Translations under genes and position numbers: made by a program
The notes under the pieces: model-generated
The model's input: the letters and a program-made list of their open reading frames with translations, nothing else
What the model was told of the DNA's origin: nothing
Database searches by the model: none
Part shown: piece after piece, positions 1 through 7,592 of the stretch
How positions within the stretch are numbered: position 1 is the first letter of the stretch
Layout of the letters: the number at the start of each line of letters is the position of its first letter
Assembly (NCBI GenBank): GCA_038210495.1
Contig: JBBQWR010000030.1
Coordinates: 1 to 64,000, forward strand
Length of the DNA: 64,000 nucleotides
Direction of reading: 5' to 3'
Source of the DNA: JBBQWR01 sp038210495
Lineage (GTDB): Bacteria; Planctomycetota; Planctomycetia; Pirellulales; DATAWG01

Positions 1-140
1 CTCGTTGCAAAGCAAACCTCGTTCCACGCCCTCAGATGTCCCACGCGGAAATCGTAACCCGAATGAACCCATCGCGATAAATCGAATTCCCACTCGGCCG
101 ACCAGCCGAAAAACTTTGTACACTTGTGGGTAATTACAAG

Positions 141-226
141 GGCTGGACCGAAGGGAAGCCCCAGTGAGTGAGGGCGAACTCAATGGCGAGTTCCGGGGCT
201 TCGGCGAAGCGCCTCCAGCCCCGGGC
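141..226. repeat. Dispersed repeat family A (GGCTTCGGCGAAGC core), copy 1
   Basis: This stretch begins with ggctggaccg and ends with a ggggcttcggcgaagc / ctccagcc module. The same two modules recur near 58751-58813, and the second recurs in reverse orientation near 6080-6121. It overlaps the apparent N-terminal extension of the shikimate kinase reading frame, which argues against the upstream start. Confidence 0.7.
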
Positions 227-260
227 ACCCGACGAACTCGTACATTTATTAATTCACCTC

Positions 261-830
261 ATGCCGCCCACCGACAACATTGCTCTGATCGGTTATCGCG
301 GCGTGGGCAAGACCGCCGTCGCTCAGCGACTGGCGCTTGCATTGGGATGGCAATGGGTTGATGCCGATGTCGAGGTTGAGTTGCAGGCCGGCAAGTCGAT
401 TGCCGCTTTGTTTGCCGAGGATGGCGAATCGGAGTTCCGTGATTTGGAGAGTCGCGTCTTGGCGCAATTGGCGTCGCGAGAGAAAACGGTGCTGGCGCTT
501 GGCGGGGGCGTGGTGCTGAGACCCGAGAACCGCCGGGTGCTTGGAACCGTTGGCAAGACAATTTGGCTGACCGCCCGCCCGGAGACGCTTGCGGATCGAT
601 TGGCCGGTTGTGAAACGACGGCAGGCCGTCGCCCGAATTTGACGAGCGTCGGAGGGTTGGCGGAGGTTCGACAATTGCTGGCCGAGCGGACGCCGCTGTA
701 TGAGGAGTGCGCGGATTTGACCGTGGATACCGAGGGCCGCTCGCCGGCTAAAGTGGCCGACAAGATTTTGGAAGACGCCAACTTTTGGCTCCCCTCGCCC
801 CGGTCGTCCGAGGAGAGGGGCCGAGGGTAA
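261..830 (+). CDS. aroK: Shikimate kinase
   Basis: This enzyme phosphorylates shikimate to shikimate 3-phosphate with ATP, the fifth step of the cytoplasmic chorismate pathway. The Walker A loop GYRGVGKT lies at residues 11-18. The shikimate-binding DAD stands at 34-36, the FRDLE arginine near 59, and the GGG motif near 80. An AGRRPN lid segment follows. The length of 189 residues is normal for the family. The frame is open back to 168, but that extension is encoded by a dispersed repeat, so the ATG at 261 is preferred. The last dozen codons run into a second repeat (about 790-833), so the native C-terminus may have been replaced by repeat sequence. No other aromatic-pathway gene is adjacent. 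Confidence 0.9.
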   Translation: MPPTDNIALIGYRGVGKTAVAQRLALALGWQWVDADVEVELQAGKSIAALFAEDGESEFRDLESRVLAQLASREKTVLALGGGVVLRPENRRVLGTVGKTIWLTARPETLADRLAGCETTAGRRPNLTSVGGLAEVRQLLAERTPLYEECADLTVDTEGRSPAKVADKILEDANFWLPSPRSSEERGRG

Positions 831-833
831 GAG
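790..833. repeat. Dispersed repeat family B, copy overlapping the aroK 3' end
   Basis: The cccctcgcccc...ggagaggggccgaggg sequence belongs to the CCCTCTCCC/GGGAGAGGG family found five more times in this window. Here it encodes the last residues of the shikimate kinase (SPRSSEERGRG). Confidence 0.6.
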
Positions 834-870
834 GCTGATTCGATCGCGCGTCCAACCCCCTTCCCCAGCC

Positions 871-898
871 CGTCTCCCTCGGAGGACCGAGGGAGACG
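871..898. repeat. Dispersed repeat family B palindrome
   Basis: A perfect 11-base inverted repeat, cgtctccctcg / cgagggagacg, stands around a 6-base loop. It lies between aroK and the prepilin-peptidase-like gene. It has no T-run, so it is not a classical terminator, although as RNA it would form a stable hairpin. Confidence 0.65.
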
Positions 899-944
899 GG
901 GGCCAGGATGGGATGCACTGAGGCTAATAATAGGCTCGCGCTTG

Positions 945-2267
945 ATGGATTTTCTTCAGTGGCCGCTGTGGGTTCGGCTTGCTCTGCTGTTCGTCGCCGG
1001 CTGCTGTGTCGGCGGGCTCGTGAACTGGGGCATCTATGCTCTGGCCTACAACGCCCGATCGATTAGCCCCTGGTCGCGCGTTTCGGCGGAGGCACCGCGG
1101 CGGCGGTGGCTCGATTGTCTGCCACTGGTCGGTTGGTTTCGGCTGAGCCGAGAATCGCCCCTGCATGGCCGGGCGTTTTGGCATCGGCCGCTCGCGGTCG
1201 AGTTGATCACGGGGCTGTTGTTTGCTGGACTGTACTATTGGGAGGTCGATCAGCGCGGGTTGCTCCCCGAGTCGCTCATCAAAGTGCTGAATTTGCCCGG
1301 CAATGAGCGGCTGCGGCGCGAGGCATTCGTCATTCTGCACTGGGAGTTTCTGGCGCACGCGATTTTGGCGTCGTTCATGCTCGTCGCGTCGTTCATCGAT
1401 TTGGACGAAAAGACGATCCCCGACGAAGTGACGATTCCGGGCACGCTCGTGGGGCTCGCGCTGGCGGCGCTGGTCCCTTGGTCGCTGCTGCCGGTGATGA
1501 TCCTCGTTCAAGACCGGGCTGCGGGTCTGGACCGATCTCTCAGCACGCTGACATTTTCGGCGCCGAATTCGTGGCCTTGGCCCGGCGAGTTGCAAGGCGT
1601 GGCCGATCCGCGATCGCTGCTGCTGGGGCTGGGCTGCTGGTGGCTGTGGTGCGTCGGTTTGATGCCTCGCGTGTGGCGGACGCGACGCGGCATTCACACG
1701 GCACTGCGAATTTTTACGGCTCGGCTGACGCGTGAACCGCTGACGCGCTGGCTCTTGGTTATGGGTGTCGTGGGATCCCTGCCGATCGCCGCCACATGGC
1801 GCTACGCGTCTGGGCCGCACTGGCAAGGATTGCTCACCGGGCTGATCGGCATGGCGACGGGGGGCGGGATGGTCTGGATCGTTCGGATCGTCGGCCGAGT
1901 CGTGATGGGCCGCGAGGCGATGGGTTTCGGCGATGTCACGCTGATGGCGATGATCGGCGCGACGCTGGGGTGGCAGGCGTGCCTGTACGTGTTCTTCCTG
2001 GCGCCCGTCGCCGGGGCCGTCATCGGCGGGCTGCAATGGCTGAGGCATCGCGACCCCGAAATTCGGTTTGGGCCGTTCTTGTGCCTTGCGGCATTAGTGA
2101 CGATCTGGGGCTGGGCCACAATCTGGGAACGGAGCCTGCCGCTATTCGACGCCGGATGGCTCGTCCCGGCCATTCTCGGCGTGGCGCTACTCGCGATCGG
2201 CCCGATGCTCTGGCTCGTGCGGCTGATCGGCGATTTGTTGACGGGAAGAAGAAATAGACAGGATTAA
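945..2267 (+). CDS. Prepilin peptidase-like membrane protein (A24 family)
   Basis: This is a polytopic inner-membrane protein of about 440 residues resembling type IV prepilin leader peptidases. Two aspartate motifs typical of A24 enzymes are visible: FIDLDEKTIPDEVTIPG in the first half and GFGDVTLMAMIG near the C-terminal third. The N-terminal part keeps the shape of the PilD methylase domain (GGLVNWGIYAL, then PLVGWFRLSRE and PLAVELITGLLFAGLYY). It lacks the two CxxC pairs that bind zinc in PilD, so methylation is doubtful. The protein is longer than PilD (about 290 residues), with an insertion of extra membrane segments between the two aspartate motifs. The frame also offers a TTG at 942; the ATG at 945 was chosen. 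No pilin gene is adjacent. Confidence 0.75.
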   Translation: MDFLQWPLWVRLALLFVAGCCVGGLVNWGIYALAYNARSISPWSRVSAEAPRRRWLDCLPLVGWFRLSRESPLHGRAFWHRPLAVELITGLLFAGLYYWEVDQRGLLPESLIKVLNLPGNERLRREAFVILHWEFLAHAILASFMLVASFIDLDEKTIPDEVTIPGTLVGLALAALVPWSLLPVMILVQDRAAGLDRSLSTLTFSAPNSWPWPGELQGVADPRSLLLGLGCWWLWCVGLMPRVWRTRRGIHTALRIFTARLTREPLTRWLLVMGVVGSLPIAATWRYASGPHWQGLLTGLIGMATGGGMVWIVRIVGRVVMGREAMGFGDVTLMAMIGATLGWQACLYVFFLAPVAGAVIGGLQWLRHRDPEIRFGPFLCLAALVTIWGWATIWERSLPLFDAGWLVPAILGVALLAIGPMLWLVRLIGDLLTGRRNRQD

Positions 2268-2296
2268 AAGCTCTCACAAAACCGTTGTGCATAGGG

Positions 2297-2361
2297 GAAC
2301 ACTAATCCGCGCTAATTCCCGCAAATCATTCATTAGCGATGATCAGCGGAGATTAGCGTTC
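2297..2361. repeat. Imperfect palindrome (GAACRCTAATC arms)
   Basis: The left arm gaacactaatccgcgctaat and the complement of the right arm gatcagcggagattagcgttc match at most positions. It sits between convergent genes and has no T-run. It resembles a dispersed palindromic element rather than a terminator. Confidence 0.5.
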
Positions 2362-2368
2362 TCCTAGT

Positions 2369-3442
2369 TTAAACAATCTCCGCGGCGGTCGCTTTGATCA
2401 GGCAAACTGCCGGAGCGCCGACCGTGAGTTCGAGCGTAGCGATCGCTTCGGGCGTGATTTCCGCCCAGATCGATTGACCTCCCAATTCGATTCGCACGAA
2501 CGCCGAGTCGTTTTTGCTGACGATTTCTGCGACGCTGCCCCGGAGTTGATTGCGAATACTGATTCCGGCGATCGGCGAGCGGCTGAGCGTAACGTCGCTG
2601 GGCGAAAAGCGGGCGAACGCCGTTTGCTCGCTGACGATGGCCGACTTGGGCAGATAAAAACATTGGTCGCCGATCCGGCCTTCGATATGCCTACCGACGA
2701 CTGACAGGTGCTCGATCCGCACGAGGTTCAGCGGCGCCGGGGCGGGCGTTTGGCCGCCGAGGATTGCTTGATCGAGCGTTGGCCGGGTTGGCCCGGCGGC
2801 GACGACTCGGCCGGCGTCCAAGATGACGATTTGCTGGGCGAGGCGGCGGACGTCAGCCTGATCGTGACTGACCAGCAGCGTCGGGATTTTGAACTCGAAG
2901 ATTAGTTGGTCCAAATAATCGCTGATGCGATGTTTGAGGCGGGAGTCCAATCCGGTGAGCGGTTCATCGAGGAGCAGAAGTTCCGGCCCGCGGAGGACCG
3001 CCCGGCCGAGCGCGATCCGCTGCTGCTGGCCGCCGCTGAGGCTCTCGGGCGTTCGGGCCAAGAACTCTCGCAGTTCAAGAATTTCGACGACGCGCGCGAA
3101 ATCCACGTCTCGCGCCGGGCGCCGCCGAGCGCCGTATCGCAGATTTTGCTCGACGCTGAGATGCGGAAATAGCCGCTGGTTCTGAAATACGATTCCGATC
3201 CGCCGTTGCTCCGCCGGCAACGCGACGTGAGTCGTCGTATCGACGAGCACGCGATCGCCGAGCGCAATTTTGGCGCGCTGCGGCGCTAGGACGCCGGCCA
3301 AGATGTTGAGCGTCGTCGTCTTGCCGCTCCCTGACGGACCAAATAGCGCCGTAACGCCATCGTCGGCGGCGAACTCAATATCGAGCGTGAAGCCGGATGG
3401 AAACCCGTGTCGAGCGTTGAATCGCAGCGCGGGCTGAGTCAT
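2369..3442 (-). CDS. modC: Molybdate ABC transporter ATP-binding protein
   Basis: This is the ATPase subunit that powers molybdate uptake through ModB. The Walker A loop GPSGSGKTT, the signature LSGGQQQRIALGRAV and the Walker B LLLLDEPL occur in order within the first 200 residues. They are followed by a long C-terminal region of the TOBE/molybdate-binding type. The length of 357 residues is typical of ModC. The start codon at 3442 overlaps the modB stop as ATGA, which fixes the start; the frame open further upstream is a shadow of modB. The three mod genes form a translationally coupled operon on the minus strand. I see no ModE gene nearby. Confidence 0.9.
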   Translation of the reverse strand: MTQPALRFNARHGFPSGFTLDIEFAADDGVTALFGPSGSGKTTTLNILAGVLAPQRAKIALGDRVLVDTTTHVALPAEQRRIGIVFQNQRLFPHLSVEQNLRYGARRRPARDVDFARVVEILELREFLARTPESLSGGQQQRIALGRAVLRGPELLLLDEPLTGLDSRLKHRISDYLDQLIFEFKIPTLLVSHDQADVRRLAQQIVILDAGRVVAAGPTRPTLDQAILGGQTPAPAPLNLVRIEHLSVVGRHIEGRIGDQCFYLPKSAIVSEQTAFARFSPSDVTLSRSPIAGISIRNQLRGSVAEIVSKNDSAFVRIELGGQSIWAEITPEAIATLELTVGAPAVCLIKATAAEIV

Positions 3443-4146
3443 GCGTTTGACGACCGGTTGGCGGCTATTTTTCGAGAATCTCGGCCGCGATTCAACGCCT
3501 CGCTGACGACCATCGCCAGCACCGCGATCGCGATCGACGCCACGACCAGACCGGTCGACCGCTCGGCGCCACCGGGCGAATCGAGTTCGCTGTAAATCGC
3601 CAGCGGGATCGTCCGCGTGTCGCCCGGGATATTGCCGGCAATCATGATCGTCGCTCCGAATTCGCCGATGCTCCGGGCGAACGCGAGCACGCAACCCGCG
3701 ACGACCCCCCGGCGAGCGAGCGGCAGCGTGATTGTGAAAAATGCATCGAGCGGTCCGGCGCCCAGAGTTCGCGCCGCCTGCTCAAGCCGCGGATCGACCA
3801 TCTCGATCGCCGAGCGAATGCTCCGGACCATCAGCGGAAACGCCATCACGGCCGACGCCAGCGCCGCGGCCTTCCACGTGAAGATGATCTCGACTCCGAG
3901 CCAACGCCGTAGCCAGTGGCCGATCCAACCATTGCCGCCGAATAGCACCAGCAGCAGATAACCGGTCACGACGGGCGGCAGCACGAGCGGCAACGCGACG
4001 ATCGTTTCCACGGCGAACTTGCCCGGAAACCTTTTTCGCGCGAGCAGCCAGGCCAGCCCCAATCCCAGGGGAAAGCTGACGATCACCGCCGCCATCGCAA
4101 CCTGCAAGCTGAGCGCGACGGCTTGCCAGTCTTCAGCAGAGAGCAT
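3439..4146 (-). CDS. modB: Molybdate ABC transporter permease
   Basis: This is the membrane permease of the molybdate importer, 235 residues with about five or six hydrophobic segments. The ABC-permease EAA-like loop GAGPLDAFFTITLPLARRG and the ModB/CysT-type sequences PLVLPPVVTGYLL and EFGATIMIAGNIPG are visible. The modA stop and the modB ATG overlap as TGATG; an overlapping TTG three bases upstream is an alternative start. Coupling to modC through ATGA at the other end supports one polycistronic message. Confidence 0.92.
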   Translation of the reverse strand: MLSAEDWQAVALSLQVAMAAVIVSFPLGLGLAWLLARKRFPGKFAVETIVALPLVLPPVVTGYLLLVLFGGNGWIGHWLRRWLGVEIIFTWKAAALASAVMAFPLMVRSIRSAIEMVDPRLEQAARTLGAGPLDAFFTITLPLARRGVVAGCVLAFARSIGEFGATIMIAGNIPGDTRTIPLAIYSELDSPGGAERSTGLVVASIAIAVLAMVVSEALNRGRDSRKIAANRSSNA

Positions 4147-4922
4147 CAACGTTTCACCATCTGAAAGCCATACTTCTCGAAAATCTTTGCCGCCGATTCC
4201 GACTCCAGATAGTCGAACCAGCGGCTCGCGGCCGGATTCATCGCTTCGCGCTTCACCAGCACCAGCGGATAGCGGATCGCGTCGTGCGACTTCTCGTCGA
4301 ATGTGTAGGCGGCCTCGACGGCTTTCGAGAGCCTGGCGTCGCTCGAGTAGCCGATGCTCGCCGGCGCCTCGCCGCGCTCGACAAACGCGAGCGTCGCCCG
4401 GGCATCTTGGGCTCGCACGATTTTCTTCGCGCCGATCAGATCGTCGTACACATGCGCGGCGTCAAGCGCCTGCTTGGCATAGGCGCCCAGGGGAATTTTT
4501 TCGCCCGGCAGCACCACGCGAGTGACCTTGGCAGCCATCAAATCCGCCGGCTGTTTGATGTCGAGCGGATTCCCCTTGGCGACGATCAGCGTGAGCCGAT
4601 TGCTCAACAGCGGAATCGTTTTCGCGCTCAGGCCTTTTTTATCGACAGCGTCGGCCCACTCTTGACTTGCGGAGAGGAAAACATCGGCCGGCGCTCCATG
4701 CAGAATCTGATTGGCCAACGTATTGGACGCGGCTCCACTGATTTTGACCGCGATTTTCGTTTCTTTCGTAAAGGCGGCGGCGATTTCGGTCACGGCATCC
4801 TGAGTGCTGGCCGCGACCAGGGCGACGACTGGCTTATCAGTATATTCCGCTCGCAAGGGGGTGGCGATCAGGCCAAGGAGAACGAATGGCGTCGCAATAG
4901 GGAATCGTGATTTCATGGTCAA
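4146..4922 (-). CDS. modA: Molybdate ABC transporter substrate-binding protein
   Basis: This is the exported molybdate-binding protein that delivers oxyanion to ModBC. It has an N-terminal signal peptide (hydrophobic core FVLLGLIATPLRA, about residues 11-25). The mature part is of the ModA type: VALVAASTQDAV for the first oxyanion loop, SGAASNTLANQI, GAPADVFLSAS and ARATLAFVERGEAPASIGYSSDA. The length of 258 residues is normal. It is the first gene of modABC, so the promoter should lie in the 4923-5306 region. Tungstate or another oxyanion cannot be excluded as substrate from sequence alone. Confidence 0.92.
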   Translation of the reverse strand: MTMKSRFPIATPFVLLGLIATPLRAEYTDKPVVALVAASTQDAVTEIAAAFTKETKIAVKISGAASNTLANQILHGAPADVFLSASQEWADAVDKKGLSAKTIPLLSNRLTLIVAKGNPLDIKQPADLMAAKVTRVVLPGEKIPLGAYAKQALDAAHVYDDLIGAKKIVRAQDARATLAFVERGEAPASIGYSSDARLSKAVEAAYTFDEKSHDAIRYPLVLVKREAMNPAASRWFDYLESESAAKIFEKYGFQMVKR

Positions 4923-5306
4923 TTTGTCTCCTGTAATTTTCGGGTACTGGCTCAGTCTGAAAGTAAGCCACGGACACTACTGGCAGAGCCCTTCTTAAAA
5001 CTCTTGCGAGCGTTGCAGCAATAAGTCCACTTAACGAGCGCACCGGTACTCGTCGACGAACTTAATCTCATCCTGGCCCACTTCTCCCCCGATCCTCGGG
5101 GGGAGAAGGGCTGGGGCGAGGGGAGCAAAAAAACGCCTGGCCGCAACGCTCGGATTTTACGGCATAATCGCTCCCCTGAAAAATGGATCTATCACCAGTC
5201 CCTCAGCTCGTCCCCGGCAAATCGTTGAACGAACCGGCCGGCACGATTATAGTGACAACTGGCGTTCACGGAGGAAACCGGCGGCTGGAGAGGTCAAAGT
5301 CGAAAC
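4923..5306. other. Divergent intergenic region between modA and surE
   Basis: This 384-base region should hold the promoters of both modABC and surE. I see no convincing Mo-box-like operator and no molybdenum-cofactor riboswitch. The only clear structure is a family B palindrome at 5081-5124. Confidence 0.5.
5081..5124. repeat. Dispersed repeat family B, copy
   Basis: cttctccccc and ggggggagaag form a palindrome followed by ggctggggcgagggg, the usual flank of this family in the window. Confidence 0.7.
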
Positions 5307-6062
5307 GTGCAGATCCTGCTGACGAATGACGATGGCATCTACGCTCCGGGGCTGGCCGCGATGGAGCGGGCCCTGCTGAAGCTCGGCGACGTGGCCGTCG
5401 TGGCGCCCGCCACCGAGCAGAGCGGCGTCGGTCATTCGATCACTTTTCTCACTCCCCTGACGGCCAAGGAAATTTACGACGGTTCGCGGCGGCGCGGCTG
5501 GGCGGTCGATGGCAGTCCAGCGGATTCGGTTAAAATTGGCATTTTCGAGTATTGCCCCAAACGGCCCGACTTGGTCGTCAGCGGCATCAACGGAGGACTT
5601 AACGCGGGGATCAATGTTCTGTATTCCGGCACGGTGGCCGCCGCCATCGAAGGGGCCTTTTTTGGAATCACGAGCATCGCCGTCTCGCTGGAATACGACG
5701 AGCACGCGAATTTCGATCGGGCTGCTGAAATGGCCCTCAAGATCATCGAGAGAATTTTGGAGCAAAAGAGGCCCGAGCCGCAACTATTCAACTTGAACAT
5801 CCCGACGCAAGCCGTGCTCAAAGGCACGGCCGATGTGAAGGTCGTTCCGATCGGCGTTTTCCGGTACGGCGAGACATTCGAAAAAAGAGTCGATCCGAGA
5901 GGCAGAAATTACTTTTGGGCGACGAACGAACCGCCTGCCCCGCGCGGTGAACACGAAACCGACATCTCGGCGCTTGAGGAAGGACATATCACGCTCACCC
6001 CGCTGCATTACGACCTGACACACCGGAAGAATCTGAACGAGATGGAACACTGGCGATTTTAG
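5307..6062 (+). CDS. surE: 5'/3'-nucleotidase SurE
   Basis: SurE is a metal-dependent nucleoside-monophosphate phosphatase of the cytoplasm, linked to stress survival. The N-terminal LLTNDDGIYAPGL holds the metal-binding DD pair. S/N motifs follow (EQSGVGHSIT, then SGINGGLNAGINVLYSGTVAAA). The length of 251 residues matches the family. The start is a GTG, and the first residues MQILLTNDDG are exactly where SurE proteins begin. The gene is divergent from modA and followed by a repeat copy and a lipoprotein gene. Confidence 0.93.
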   Translation: MQILLTNDDGIYAPGLAAMERALLKLGDVAVVAPATEQSGVGHSITFLTPLTAKEIYDGSRRRGWAVDGSPADSVKIGIFEYCPKRPDLVVSGINGGLNAGINVLYSGTVAAAIEGAFFGITSIAVSLEYDEHANFDRAAEMALKIIERILEQKRPEPQLFNLNIPTQAVLKGTADVKVVPIGVFRYGETFEKRVDPRGRNYFWATNEPPAPRGEHETDISALEEGHITLTPLHYDLTHRKNLNEMEHWRF

Positions 6063-6079
6063 AACTGCTAATAATGCTC

Positions 6080-6121
6080 CGGGTGGCTGGGGCTGGAGGC
6101 GTACTCGCCGAAGTCCCGGTG
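6080..6121. repeat. Dispersed repeat family A, reverse copy
   Basis: ctggggctggaggcgtactcgccgaagtccc is the reverse complement of the module at 195-226, with a few differences. Confidence 0.6.
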
Positions 6122-6174
6122 AGCGGTTTTGACTTCGGGAGCAATGGATTTTAACGCAACAACAGGGATTTGTT

Positions 6175-6945
6175 ATGAGAACCAATCGATTCACACTCGC
6201 ATTCGCCGCATTCGCCGTTTTGCTCTGCGTCGGATGCGGTGACGTCGGCAAGGGGCCGGCCGTCGCGCGACTGACCGCCCCGCCGAAACCCGCGCCGCCC
6301 GATCCAGACGACCATTCGCCACCACCGACCGCGCAGTCGGTGGCTGCCTTGCGGATGGGAGTAAAACCAGACGCAGGACAATCGACTCAACAGCCGGCGG
6401 GTCAACCTCCGGCTCAATCAGGGCCAAACGTGGCGACGCCGACGAAGGTGACCGCCACACCCAGTACGGTCGACGAGCACCCGAATCCGACCACGACCGT
6501 TTCGTCGCCGACTGGTCCCGTGACGGGCATACCGGGCGGTCGTCCTGTATCCCCCGACGTTGGCCCGCCAAACCAAAATGGCCCCGTGCCCGCTGGTCCT
6601 GGACAAGCAACTTCAGCGATTCCGCCAGGAGCGACCGCGACGCCGGCTCAGGTTGGCGTCGGCGCTCAGGGAAAGAACTACGGCAGTGGCGACGCGGGGT
6701 TGGTGACCACGCCAATCAGCGCGTATTTTTCCGCCAAAGAGATGATCGCATTCAATATCGAAATTCCTCGTGCGATGAATACGTTCAAGGCGTTCAATAA
6801 TCGGCTGCCTAGTTCGCAGGCCGAATTCGACAAGGAAATCATCGAGCCGGCCAACATCAAACTGCCCGAACTACCGGCCGGCAAGAAATATATGTACGAC
6901 CCGGTCAAGGGCGAACTTATGGTCGTTGCCGCGGCGACCAAATGA
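6175..6945 (+). CDS. Exported lipoprotein with Pro-rich linker
   Basis: The function is not recognised. The N-terminus is a lipoprotein signal (hydrophobic AAFAVLLCVGC, lipobox cysteine about residue 21). A low-complexity stretch rich in Pro, Gly, Thr and Ala runs to about residue 180. A compact C-terminal domain of about 70 residues follows (AYFSAKEMIAFNIEIPRAM, then LPSSQAEFDKEII and PAGKKYMYDPVKGELMV). Such lipid-anchored proteins with a proline linker are common in planctomycetes, and this one probably presents a small periplasmic domain. The stop codon overlaps an ATG that opens a spurious upstream extension of the next gene. Confidence 0.75.
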   Translation: MRTNRFTLAFAAFAVLLCVGCGDVGKGPAVARLTAPPKPAPPDPDDHSPPPTAQSVAALRMGVKPDAGQSTQQPAGQPPAQSGPNVATPTKVTATPSTVDEHPNPTTTVSSPTGPVTGIPGGRPVSPDVGPPNQNGPVPAGPGQATSAIPPGATATPAQVGVGAQGKNYGSGDAGLVTTPISAYFSAKEMIAFNIEIPRAMNTFKAFNNRLPSSQAEFDKEIIEPANIKLPELPAGKKYMYDPVKGELMVVAAATK

Positions 6946-6970
6946 TTTTTTACGACAGTCTGACGGCACT

Positions 6971-7000
6971 CCCTCTACCTCCGGGAGAGGGCCGGGGTGA
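6971..7000. repeat. Dispersed repeat family B, copy
   Basis: ccctctacctccgggagagggccggggtga is a family B copy. Translated, it gives the typical spurious PLPPGEGRGE string that extends the next reading frame upstream. Confidence 0.7.
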
Positions 7001-7091
7001 GCTAACTGAGAACATACAAGGGGCTCCCACGAAAGACTCTCCGGCAACTCGATTCTCTGCATCTTTGACGCGACACCCAGGTAAGGTCACC

Positions 7092-7388
7092 ATGCGACGC
7101 TGCATCTTTTCACTCGTGCTGCTCTTTGCCCCCGTTACTTGTCTGACTGGTGTCGGTCAGGCCCAAACCGGGAGCTGGATTTTTCGTCCCTCGTATTACA
7201 GCCACGATCCGGTGATCGACGTGCATATCGGTCCGCGGTTCGATGGCGGCCCCTACTTCGTGCATCCGCAGGGCTCGTACATCCGCAGCGGCTATCGCCA
7301 GTTGCAGACGGTGGTTCCGACGGCCGGCAACGGGACCGACACCACGAACTCGTTCGATTCGTGGATCCAAATCGGCGGTCAATATTGA
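7092..7388 (+). CDS. Small exported protein of unknown function
   Basis: The product has 98 residues with a signal peptide (MRRCIFSLVLLFAPVTCLTGVGQAQ). The mature part is rich in Tyr, Gly and Ser, with a repeated-looking HIGPRFDGGPYFVHPQGSY segment. No family is recognised. The ATG at 7092 is chosen because the 50 upstream codons of the open frame are repeat-derived and the signal peptide begins here. It may be co-transcribed with the preceding lipoprotein gene. Confidence 0.6.
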   Translation: MRRCIFSLVLLFAPVTCLTGVGQAQTGSWIFRPSYYSHDPVIDVHIGPRFDGGPYFVHPQGSYIRSGYRQLQTVVPTAGNGTDTTNSFDSWIQIGGQY

Positions 7389-7467
7389 TGGCCCCCGAGT
7401 CGGGAATGGGGCGAACTTTCATCGCAGGATTCCGGAGTCACTGTGAGTCAGGGCCTTACAGCTACAT

Positions 7468-7541
7468 AGAGCCGCGCACGAAGTGAGCGGGCAGCGCACC
7501 GCGATTAACGACCGTCCCCCGCTTACTTCGTGCGCGGCTCC
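7468..7541. repeat. Dispersed palindrome family C (AGAGCCGCGCACGA), copy 1
   Basis: The arms agagccgcgcacgaagtgagcgg and ccgcttacttcgtgcgcggctc form an inverted repeat about 74 bases long with an unpaired centre. Related copies lie at 14255-14331 and 60253-60324. It sits between convergent genes. Confidence 0.8.
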
Positions 7542-7592
7542 ATTCGCGGAAGCGCTAGGATCCCATCTGACATCGATCGACAGGACACGCGA

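Noticed and set aside
168..260. N-terminal extension of shikimate kinase
   Set aside because: The extension is translated from a dispersed repeat with copies elsewhere, and the kinase fold begins right after the ATG at 261.
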